Shown: piece after piece, positions 34,101-39,824 of the stretch
How the letters are laid out: each line of letters starts with the position of its first letter
Position numbering within the stretch: the first letter of the stretch is position 1
Source of the DNA: Oscillatoriales cyanobacterium
GTDB taxonomy: Bacteria > Cyanobacteriota > Cyanobacteriia > Cyanobacteriales > Microcoleaceae
NCBI GenBank assembly: GCA_004292745.1
Contig: RDXH01000021.1
Span: 1-39,824, forward strand
Reading direction: 5' to 3'
Length of the DNA: 39,824 nt
Notes under the pieces: model-generated
Told to the model about the DNA's origin: nothing
Databases searched by the model: none
The model's input: the letters and a program-made list of their open reading frames with translations, nothing else
Made by a program: the position numbers and the translations under genes

Positions 34101-36137
34101 CTAACAGGGGACTACAACCAGCCCTTAGAAGAACGGCAACCCCTAGAAATTCGGGCCACTCAGATAGACCTCAATCTACTCCGAAGGACTAAATTGGGAA
34201 CGGACGAGTATTTACTACCAAACAGCGGGATTATTTATGCCACTCGCGACGATGCGCTGCCCGATCGCAGCGATCGCCCTGGTCTTGCCGCAGGTGGCAT
34301 AAATGAAAGTAGCAGCGCAACAGTCAGCCCCACAGATTCCCTGCTAGACCCTACTCGCAAGCCCAACGGAATTCTACTTGTGAATGGTCAGCAGCTAGGC
34401 AGAGTTCCTGGTTCCTCCGCTACTGTGGCGGATGTAGTCAAGGAAAAGGGGCTAACTTTGGCATCTAATTTGCCTGTTTACATCAAAGACGAATTTAACC
34501 CTCACTCCGGCGAAGAATTTACTCAGGCCGTGGGTGATTGGAGTACCTTTTACGATCGCACAGCCGCAAACCTCAATAAGAACTTTGCCTGTCGCCCAAA
34601 GGACCCCAGATTAGGTGGTAAATGTACAACAGGGGACACCTGGCGTCCCGCAAACATACTGGCAGATGCTGTCACACTCCTTTCACAAAATTACCGTTTT
34701 GGCTTCCGCAACGAGGGAGATTTTGACCTGAGAAATAATGCCGGTGCTGCTGCTGTAATGCCTCGCAAACAGCAAGGATTTTACAGCAACAACTTTGTTA
34801 CTAACGGACTTTCCAGCGGGGCGTTCAAGGATGACGGCAATTTAAAGGCACAAGCAGAGGCGATAACTGTGACAGACGCTAACTATGTCACCACCACTCC
34901 CCCGATTACAAGTTCTTACTTCAACAACTTTGTCACCCCCGTCCAGCGGCGCGGTAAATTCCCAGAGTATTTGATGGAAGTTTGTAACAAAATCCCGGTT
35001 TATGCCTGTACGGATGCAGACTGGTTCGTCAATCCGCAAACTCAGATCCGTGCAAATGTTGGTGTGTCCTCTGCCGATTGGCTAGCCGGAACAACTGCTG
35101 CTCCCCCAGCGCCCCAATATCAACGCTTCCCCCGCCGAGTTGCTTTTCAAAGAAACCGCCCTGCAAATGATCTGGTGCTAGATGCAAACAACAATCCAAC
35201 GCCTTTAGGGATTAGTGGCACAACAGTTGTTGCTGGGCCAGGCACAAATTTAACAACAGATAATTCTCTGTGGTTTGCGACGACTGCTACGGCTGGCGGT
35301 ACTACAGTGACTTACGGTTCAAAAAAATTTCCTTATGTGTTTAACAAGGCGGTGAAGGACGGGAGCGGTGCAGATCTGCCACAATTAGTCCCAGGAACAA
35401 AGTGGCAGCCGCTACTCATGCCGGTTTTGCAGAGCCAAACTGTGACGGCGGCGCCAGCGGCTAGTTCATCTGCCAGTTTGCCAGAAGGTACAGATATTGT
35501 GAGGGCGACCGGGTGGATAACGACGGCTGTAGACACAACATTTAATATGGTCGTAGGCTCGAACGATACTCCTTCGCGATCGCTCGGTAATGTCGGTGAC
35601 TTTAACGGCGGTATGCAAAACTTGCCCCGCTTCTTGGAAAACTGGAATTCCGGGGCAGTTTCCACAAACATCCAGGGTTCCTTTATTCAGTTCGGCCGGA
35701 GTGCTTACAGCACCGCGCCCTATACCCCGATTCTAGATCCGGCGGCTCCGCAGCAGACAGATCCAACTAGGTTGCGGAGTCTTTTCGATTCACCGCCCCC
35801 ACCGAACCTCCCACCCGCAGTCACTTACACTGGCGGTGTTCCAAAAGCTTCATACAGAACTGATGCGGGTAAGGGTAGCCTTCCCTTCTTCAGCCCTCCT
35901 GCTCGGAATTGGGGCTATGACTTGGGCTTGCTATCTCAGCCACCCGACTTGTTTACCCGCAAGTTCACGACTCCTCCAACAAAACGAACCCCAGATGAGT
36001 ATTTCCAAGAAGTACCTGGCAATGACGAGTGGATAGAAACATTGTTGTGTGCTTTCCTCGATAAGGACGGGACCACGAAAGCTGTCAGTGGCAATTTGCG
36101 CCCAACAAAATTCTGCACAGACAACACAGGTGGTTAA
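31161..36137 (+). CDS. hpsA: HpsA, hormogonium polysaccharide secretion pseudopilin-like protein
   Basis: A 1658-residue protein. It starts with a long basic leader (RRVLGVTRSGAKRLMRAMLR), then AGFVLPTVTMVLLVVILLTV at 48-67, a pilin-like hydrophobic helix with cleavage expected at G49|F50. The usual Glu at +5 is replaced by Thr54. A very long extracellular part follows, starting FDRANNARNVRVNQQVLAAA and rich in Pro, Thr and Asp. It has scattered Ca-like DLNGDNSISPD and DTNGDGKFD loops near 155-200. HpsA was defined in Nostoc punctiforme as needed for hormogonium polysaccharide export and motility. AGGAAG precedes the ATG. It is the first gene of an operon with hpsB, hpsC and a fourth pseudopilin. 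Confidence 0.92.
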   Translation: MYKSKLSKVIVSLLRRVLGVTRSGAKRLMRAMLRSLIAMGRRANLPVAGFVLPTVTMVLLVVILLTVAITLRSFDRANNARNVRVNQQVLAAATPAIDRAKAKIQFLLQQTQNRGTPSDRDLYLPLAIANPVTTVDSYTFGDEDRLRLKYDLNGDNSISPDLKATDSGFNIENNESINTAWRYPVDTNGDGKFDNFTLYGIFFRTPPRDDAPNSLTLGDFLRKREPLEARKPPQRKLKAGCEQGGGTVATLAGDSGWYRIDGKLKKSFFVYTVNVPMTAADVAANPSKPYQEFTGNSSISALEYQQDQALIPIPNNAVVYENDLDISPGPPLNLNGRIFTNSNLLVTGFNNPNSVKFYQVSSPDSCFYEQEGSKIVVAGNVVNGWSGDDTVKNAVDVHLFKKGSLPTSGKNAFMLSKKLEIKAGTTESTSDSRLNVLYNDEAYTKRLDLLVEAQMGDPANPNLEANDPLSVRQRLQSQDRKQALTEYFKQMLRKVPFAEVPLGGDATAGYGLPWSKPAGTPPILESKETLRPIDQWSLLNDSETKVNLTVGQLEATDPSKEPEEENFLGDRVVVGNNLPAKRWDATKSEFTSKEEKIAGEWNKTDPPDPNFPRTRSSQATKIADVGTTDRGSFWEQAAATIPKNPLDGIGGLRVITSAGVYDRTNSFLPPPSWINPSNAATVTGDTATYDDPATPATEQYRVVWPDSMPMSPLGLGSQVYDNVAGNWTPWLPAWSSPTDISATLPPAVASTTLLPGIVEQATTAKKYAKGDLRMRATAVYHYKKDGGYDPTVPTSLDNVKPFACVSSYYDPSTASTARNISTGSLPDVSGEVGLGTRQALIGSNNGITYGPPTRVRPAASNLNATTGLLSGGDPILVAQANLVFPDGRFANKPLRDALVKADTDRNLAEKAAIDSTNCAIQILDGSIGTPNPALIPHGAIQEVAFLNAREIKAIDRDDPGTNVNEAFTLSSPTTVPQAAKLTGDYNQPLEERQPLEIRATQIDLNLLRRTKLGTDEYLLPNSGIIYATRDDALPDRSDRPGLAAGGINESSSATVSPTDSLLDPTRKPNGILLVNGQQLGRVPGSSATVADVVKEKGLTLASNLPVYIKDEFNPHSGEEFTQAVGDWSTFYDRTAANLNKNFACRPKDPRLGGKCTTGDTWRPANILADAVTLLSQNYRFGFRNEGDFDLRNNAGAAAVMPRKQQGFYSNNFVTNGLSSGAFKDDGNLKAQAEAITVTDANYVTTTPPITSSYFNNFVTPVQRRGKFPEYLMEVCNKIPVYACTDADWFVNPQTQIRANVGVSSADWLAGTTAAPPAPQYQRFPRRVAFQRNRPANDLVLDANNNPTPLGISGTTVVAGPGTNLTTDNSLWFATTATAGGTTVTYGSKKFPYVFNKAVKDGSGADLPQLVPGTKWQPLLMPVLQSQTVTAAPAASSSASLPEGTDIVRATGWITTAVDTTFNMVVGSNDTPSRSLGNVGDFNGGMQNLPRFLENWNSGAVSTNIQGSFIQFGRSAYSTAPYTPILDPAAPQQTDPTRLRSLFDSPPPPNLPPAVTYTGGVPKASYRTDAGKGSLPFFSPPARNWGYDLGLLSQPPDLFTRKFTTPPTKRTPDEYFQEVPGNDEWIETLLCAFLDKDGTTKAVSGNLRPTKFCTDNTGG

Positions 36138-36139
36138 CC

Positions 36140-36850
36140 ATGAATAAGCTACTAAAAGACAACAGCTACTGGCAACCCATCTTATTCAAGGGAGCAAAGA
36201 CAGAAACAGAATTCAGCAGCCAGCCTACTGAGAGTAAATCTGGCAGTTGCGCCCAAAAACTGAAGCCACAAGATTCTGGCTACACGATTATCGAGTCATT
36301 GGTAGCGATGATTGTGGTTTCGGTACTGATGATTGCGATCGCCCCGGTGATGGCCTACTCAGTAGCAATTCGCGTCCAAGCGCGGCGGATCGAACTGGCT
36401 GCGATGGCGGGGAGAGCTTACGTTGACGCTCTGAGAGCGGGGGCGATCAGACCTAATGATGCAACAAGCCCAGTAGGTTTCCCTACCGCAGATGCTAATC
36501 TTATTCCTGCTGCTCCTACAAGTTCCAATGGTTTGTACTGCGTTGACACGGATGGGGGAGGTTGTATTGGCAACAAAGACTTTTATATTCAGGGTGTTCG
36601 TCCCCCAAATAAAGGAACCACTATTCCCACAGACACAGGCTACAACCTGATTGTGCGGGTTTACCGGGCGGATGGGTTTACCAAACCGATGACAACTACA
36701 CAGCAATCAGTCGCTAATTCGGCTCTTGGCAATCCTCAAGCGCCTTTGGTGGTAATGCAATCACAAATTCCCCCTACTACAGGAGAGGCCTCCTCGTATG
36801 GATCGTTGTGTACTCGCCTCCAAGGTGCTCCTGAAAAGTGTACAAATTAA
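36140..36850 (+). CDS. hpsB: HpsB pseudopilin
   Basis: A 236-residue type II/IV pseudopilin. A 47-residue leader precedes the prepilin site SG|YTIIESLVAMIVVSVLM, with Glu52 at +5. After the hydrophobic helix, RVQARRIELAAMAGRAYVDA leads to a small globular part with CVDTDGGGCIGNKDFYIQG and a C-terminal CTRLQGAPEKC that may form a disulphide. The ATG lies 2 bases after the hpsA stop, with GGTGG inside the hpsA end, so translation is coupled. HpsB is a minor pilin-like component of the Hps system. Confidence 0.9.
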   Translation: MNKLLKDNSYWQPILFKGAKTETEFSSQPTESKSGSCAQKLKPQDSGYTIIESLVAMIVVSVLMIAIAPVMAYSVAIRVQARRIELAAMAGRAYVDALRAGAIRPNDATSPVGFPTADANLIPAAPTSSNGLYCVDTDGGGCIGNKDFYIQGVRPPNKGTTIPTDTGYNLIVRVYRADGFTKPMTTTQQSVANSALGNPQAPLVVMQSQIPPTTGEASSYGSLCTRLQGAPEKCTN

Positions 36851-36905
36851 ATTCCTTGTGATTAGATTAAAACCGCTCCCCCATTGGACAAAGGAAACAG
36901 TCAAA

Positions 36906-38009
36906 ATGAAAACTTTACTCAGGTTGCTTATAAAAAGTCAGCACCAGCGAAACCGCTCCGAGCCAGATCAAACAGAAAAGGGCATGACTCTGGTCGAGCT
37001 ATTAGTGGGAGCAATCATGGCATTTCTGATCGTCACGCCCATGCTCACCTTTGTAGTCGATATGCTGAATACCGACAGGAGAGAACAAGTTAAATCAAAC
37101 ACCGAGCAAGATCTTCAGGCCGCCGCTGATTTCATCGCCCAAGATTTGAGCCAAGCTATTTATATTTACGATAATAATCCCGCTACTACCAGCACTCCCA
37201 CCACTACTCCTACAGGCATCCCTGCTATCAAAGACCAACTTCCTAAACCTGCTAATGGAACTCCGATCCTCGTATTTTGGAAGCAGCAACCTAGGAAAAA
37301 TTCTGTTCCTTTTAACCCAGAAGTTGCTAAGACGGTAAAACCAAACACCTGCGACCAACCAGCTAATGCTCGTAAATGCGACGACACCTATGTACTATCA
37401 TTAGTTGCCTACTACCTGTTTAAAGACAGTGATACTACTTGGTGTCAGCCTTCAGGAGGCACTTGTCCTACCCGCATTGCTCGCTACGAAATTACGGATG
37501 GAATCAAAGACCCTAACGCGACAGATACTACAGATCCTAATTATCCTTACTACAAGGATAGTGAGACAAAAGACACTCAACGACGAGATCCAGCTTTTAA
37601 TAAAGACTTTGACTTGAGTAAGCCCACAGTAAATGTGACTGTTCCGACGGAACTGATAAATAATAAATCCGGGGCAACCAAGCCCCAGGTACTGGTTAAC
37701 TACATCGACCACAGTAGTAATACCCAGACGCAATTACCACCCACTGAATGCGAAACGGCTCTTGGTAACCCTAAAGACCAAAAAACCGAACAATTCTTGA
37801 AAGAAACAACGCTAAGAGCAACCGATAAAGAAGGTATAAATAGCTTCTATGCTTGTGTTAATACAGAGAAAAACATAGCCAGAGTCACAATCAGAGGCAA
37901 TAGCCTGCGCCGCCTTCAAGCCAACGATGCAGACTTCAAAACCACCAGTTCGGCATTTTTCCCCACAGCAACCGTCCAAGTAAAAGGTCTCGGTGCGCGA
38001 GGAAAATAA
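36906..38009 (+). CDS. hpsC: HpsC pseudopilin
   Basis: From the Met at 36906 (AAGGAAACA upstream) the protein has 367 residues. The frame extends back to 36798 inside hpsB, but that start would push the prepilin motif too far in. The leader of 26 residues ends at KG|MTLVELLVGAIMAFLIV, with Glu31 at +5. REQVKSNTEQDLQAAADFIA and QDLSQAIYIYDN follow, as in GspJ/PilW-type minor pseudopilins. The long C-terminal part is rich in Asn, Thr, Pro and Asp and has several Cys. It lies 55 bp after hpsB, in the same operon. Confidence 0.9.
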   Translation: MKTLLRLLIKSQHQRNRSEPDQTEKGMTLVELLVGAIMAFLIVTPMLTFVVDMLNTDRREQVKSNTEQDLQAAADFIAQDLSQAIYIYDNNPATTSTPTTTPTGIPAIKDQLPKPANGTPILVFWKQQPRKNSVPFNPEVAKTVKPNTCDQPANARKCDDTYVLSLVAYYLFKDSDTTWCQPSGGTCPTRIARYEITDGIKDPNATDTTDPNYPYYKDSETKDTQRRDPAFNKDFDLSKPTVNVTVPTELINNKSGATKPQVLVNYIDHSSNTQTQLPPTECETALGNPKDQKTEQFLKETTLRATDKEGINSFYACVNTEKNIARVTIRGNSLRRLQANDADFKTTSSAFFPTATVQVKGLGARGK

Positions 38010-38067
38010 TTGATTGATGAAACTGATTTAGGAATCGCATATATAGCACATAAAACAGGAAAACAAC

Positions 38068-38664
38068 ATGAAAATTCCAATTTTATTCAAATTTTTGCAT
38101 ATTTATAATACCCAAAAAATCGGCAATTCCCCACATACTAAACCGAGAAAAGGCGATGAGGGTTTCACCCTTCTAGAAGTCCTGGTAATCGCCCTGATCG
38201 TAGGTATCCTCAGTTCCATCGCCGCTCCCGGTTGGCTGGCTTTCATCAACAATCAAAGGGTGCGCACAGTCAACGATCGCGTTTTGCAAACCTTGCGAAG
38301 TGCACAAAGCGAAGCAAAGCGAAGTAAGCGGGATATCACAGTTACATTTAATCCTACTCCGGCTACTGACCCGCCAACAGTTACGATTAACCCGCCACTA
38401 CCTACGGGTGGTAGTACCCAGACGTTAAATGCTGGAGGGGAAATCAAGCCGGGCACTATTACTCTTGTTTCTAATGCAAACTCAATCACTTTTAACTACC
38501 TAGGAAATGTAGATCAACTTCCGCAAGATACATCAGTAAATCCAAGCGTTAAGAGATTTGTAGTCATGGTTAAACCTACTGGTGGCGGTGCGAAAAAGTG
38601 TGTATTGATTGAAACCATTTTAGGAGCAATGATAACTGATGAAGGGTCTCGTTGCACCCTCTAG
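38068..38664 (+). CDS. GspH-type pseudopilin, probable fourth Hps pseudopilin
   Basis: A 198-residue pseudopilin. The leader ends at EG|FTLLEVLVIALIVGILSS (G32|F33, Glu37 at +5). The start of the mature domain, PGWLAFINNQRVRTVNDRVL followed by QTLRSAQSEAKRSKR, is the GspH/FimT pattern. The C terminus has VVMVKPTGGGAKKCVLIETI and a second Cys in SRCTL, a likely disulphide. It is 58 bp downstream of hpsC with AGGA before the ATG. By position it may be hpsD, but I do not assign the symbol because family members are hard to tell apart. Confidence 0.88.
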   Translation: MKIPILFKFLHIYNTQKIGNSPHTKPRKGDEGFTLLEVLVIALIVGILSSIAAPGWLAFINNQRVRTVNDRVLQTLRSAQSEAKRSKRDITVTFNPTPATDPPTVTINPPLPTGGSTQTLNAGGEIKPGTITLVSNANSITFNYLGNVDQLPQDTSVNPSVKRFVVMVKPTGGGAKKCVLIETILGAMITDEGSRCTL

Positions 38665-38759
38665 TCTGGCAGATATGTTTTAATTTCTAACATCAATTCC
38701 GCCTCACTCCTGAATTGTTAAGATATTTTAAATTCAATTAATTCGTATTTCGACTCAAA

Positions 38760-38866
38760 TTATATAACAACCATCAAGGCGCTTTGTCTTAACGTCCTAA
38801 TTCTTGTCCCCCCCCTTTACAAGGGGGGGCTAGGGGGGGTCGAAGAATGTTGCACGATATTTACAA
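38760..38866. repeat. Mixed palindromic repeat remnants after the pseudopilin operon
   Basis: TATATAACAACCATCAAGGCG resembles one end of the 501-643 element; then CTTGTCCCCCCCCTTTACAA, a G-rich inverse and GAATGTTGCACGATAT match the module at 29580-29645. No right-hand partner of the first end is seen. A stand-alone GGGCGGGCACTCTTGGCACC half-module follows at 38918-38942. No gene between 38665 and 39655. Confidence 0.7.
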
Positions 38867-39022
38867 TACCAATTAAAAATTTGACTATTAAATCTAGATC
38901 TGAACGAGCCGAGAGGGCGGGCACTCTTGGCACCGCCCCTACAGAAGGGGGGGATAAGAGTACGATTTTTCGTCCCTCTTCTCCCATCCCCCCATCCCCC
39001 CTAGGGGGGGCAGGGGCAGGGC

Positions 39023-39225
39023 CATTGGTGTCAACTTAACGTCAAACCGATAGTCCGACAGGGGTTTAAACCCCTGTCTCAAAGCTAAAGTCCTCTAAAA
39101 GAGGACTAATGAGTTGAGATTCTTCTCTTCAGTCCTCTTTGAGAGGACTTTCGCTATTAGCCAGGGGTTTCAACCCCTGGCGGACTCGCGGACTCGCAGA
39201 TGATCTGCTTAAGTTGACACCAATG
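39023..39225. mobile_element. MITE, family GTGTCAACTTAAG, copy 3
   Basis: CATTGGTGTCAACTTAA and TTAAGTTGACACCAATG bound the same inner modules as copies 1 and 2 (AGTCCGACAGGGGTTTAAAC, AGTCCTCTAAAAGAGGACT, AGTCCTCTTTGAGAGGACT, CAGGGGTTTCAACCCCTG). Confidence 0.88.
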
Positions 39226-39229
39226 GGGC

Positions 39230-39461
39230 AGGGCTGTTTCATTCTGGTGACAAATCATCGTTTTGTAGGGGTAGTGCCCCCGTGCCTACCCTCTTATACC
39301 AATTTCATAAAGTAGCGCTACATATCTACCCCCCCAACCCCCCCTTGCCAAGGGGGGGCTTTGAACTACATCTGTAGTATGATTTTATGAAAATGGTATT
39401 AGTCTCAGAGATGGGGGCGGGCACTCTTGGCACCGCCCCTACAAGAGAATGAAACAGCTCT
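39230..39461. mobile_element. Composite palindromic element with a smaller MITE inside
   Basis: AGGGCTGTTTCATTCT at 39230 faces AGAATGAAACAGCTCT at 39446-39461, and TTTGTAGGGGTAGTGCC faces GGCACCGCCCCTACAAG. Between these arms sits a complete 102-bp element at 39297-39398 with ends TACCAATTTCATAAA and TTTTATGAAAATGGTA. Confidence 0.75.
39297..39398. mobile_element. 102-bp MITE with TACCAATTTCATAAA ends (nested)
   Basis: The terminal repeats TACCAATTTCATAAA / TTTTATGAAAATGGTA (imperfect) and TA at both borders fit an IS630/Tc1-type target. The inner part is an ACCCCCCCAACCCCCCC palindrome. Its left end resembles that of the element entering at about 39729. Confidence 0.78.
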
Positions 39462-39655
39462 GCTCAGCTTCGATAAATCGCGGAGGATGCCAAATGCGAT
39501 CGATATTTCACAAACACGCTACACATCGAAAGTGCGATCGTACCTTTCCTTAAAATTCCGTAAATACCGATCTACACATACACCAAATTCAGCAATTAAT
39601 ATAAGCCTAATTCAATTAGATAACTTTTTTTCACGCCATTTAGGAGTGCATCTAA

Positions 39656-39728
39656 ATGTCAATTCATAAAAGTTTCACAAGCAGAGCAACAGCCTCTGCA
39701 GCGGGTTTTACACTGGTTGAACTACTAA
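39656..39728 (+). pseudogene. Pseudopilin gene broken by an insertion
   Basis: ATG at 39656 has TAGGAG nine bases upstream. It codes for a 17-residue leader and the prepilin motif G|FTLVELL (G17|F18, Glu22 at +5). The expected hydrophobic helix is then lost: the frame continues IPILYEVA and stops at 39754. The break coincides with TACCAATTTTATATGAAG, the kind of end seen on the small elements in this window. This was probably a fifth pseudopilin of the hps cluster, now disrupted. The 3' part, if present, lies outside the window. Confidence 0.75.
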
Positions 39729-39824
39729 TACCAATTTTATATGAAGTTGCATAGAATGAAGATACTATTTAGAGGTCATTAGTTATGGGACGTCAACTGA
39801 TTCTGGCGATCGCAGAAAGTACAG
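39729..39824 (+). mobile_element. Left end of a probable IS630-type insertion sequence with transposase start
   Basis: It begins TACCAATTTTATATGAAG directly inside the pseudopilin frame. At 39785 an ATG opens a frame MGRQLILAIAEST that runs off the window. That start resembles the N termini of cyanobacterial IS630-family transposases that begin with a short strand before the HTH, but 13 residues cannot prove it. TA at the junction fits IS630 target use. Confidence 0.6.

Noticed and set aside
39427-39669. 80-residue ORF before the broken pseudopilin
   Set aside because: It starts inside a MITE arm, has no ribosome binding site or family features, and overlaps the pseudopilin start.

Overview
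The window reads as the chromosome of a filamentous, hormogonium-forming cyanobacterium of the Microcoleus/Oscillatoria/Phormidium kind. The evidence is a psbA (photosystem II D1) gene, the efp-accB pair, a CYP38-type lumenal cyclophilin, a SmtA/SmtB metallothionein locus, an hps (hormogonium polysaccharide secretion) pseudopilin operon, many GCGATCGC (HIP1) sites, heptamer tandem repeats (STRRs) and a dense load of palindromic MITE-like repeats. The genus is an inference from gene content and was not tested.

Layout. 1-5500: 3' end of psbA with its terminator; a GerMN-domain membrane protein; an efp > accB > ArsR-type regulator run on the minus strand; a lumenal cyclophilin; a small membrane protein. 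5549-9900: WD40 protein and a COG0523 GTPase (minus), a repeat array interrupted by a small transposable element, then cobW and a DUF1636 metal-binding protein behind a cobalamin riboswitch. 10061-15689: accessory region with two Uma2-type nucleases, a three-gene minus-strand cluster of membrane or secreted proteins (pilin G/H-like, double PPC, putative lipoprotein), an HTH-pentapeptide-nuclease-like protein, and several MITEs. 15938-18032: clpX and cynS. 18346-24243: signalling region with a STAS protein, a PAS/GAF histidine kinase, a small conserved protein and a CHASE3-PAS histidine kinase.

24618-29509 is a metal, probably zinc, homeostasis region: ABC permease and ATPase divergent from the binding lipoprotein across a Zur/Fur-like palindrome, then a metallothionein divergent from its SmtB/ZiaR-type repressor, then an HMA metallochaperone. 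29864-39824: a sulfotransferase divergent from hpsA, hpsB, hpsC and a fourth GspH-like pseudopilin gene. A further pseudopilin reading frame is broken just after its GFTLVELL motif by what looks like the left end of an IS630-type element, whose transposase begins at the window edge.

Functionally the genes fall into housekeeping (psbA, efp, accB, clpX, cynS), metal and cobalamin handling (two COG0523 GTPases, DUF1636, the ABC uptake system, smtA, smtB, HMA), sensing (two large histidine kinases, STAS), surface and secretion (hps, pilin G/H, PPC, sulfotransferase) and possible conflict systems (Uma2, HTH-pentapeptide-nuclease). Intergenic space is dominated by at least five families of short palindromic mobile repeats, some nested inside others. 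No rRNA gene, tRNA gene or CRISPR array was recognised.
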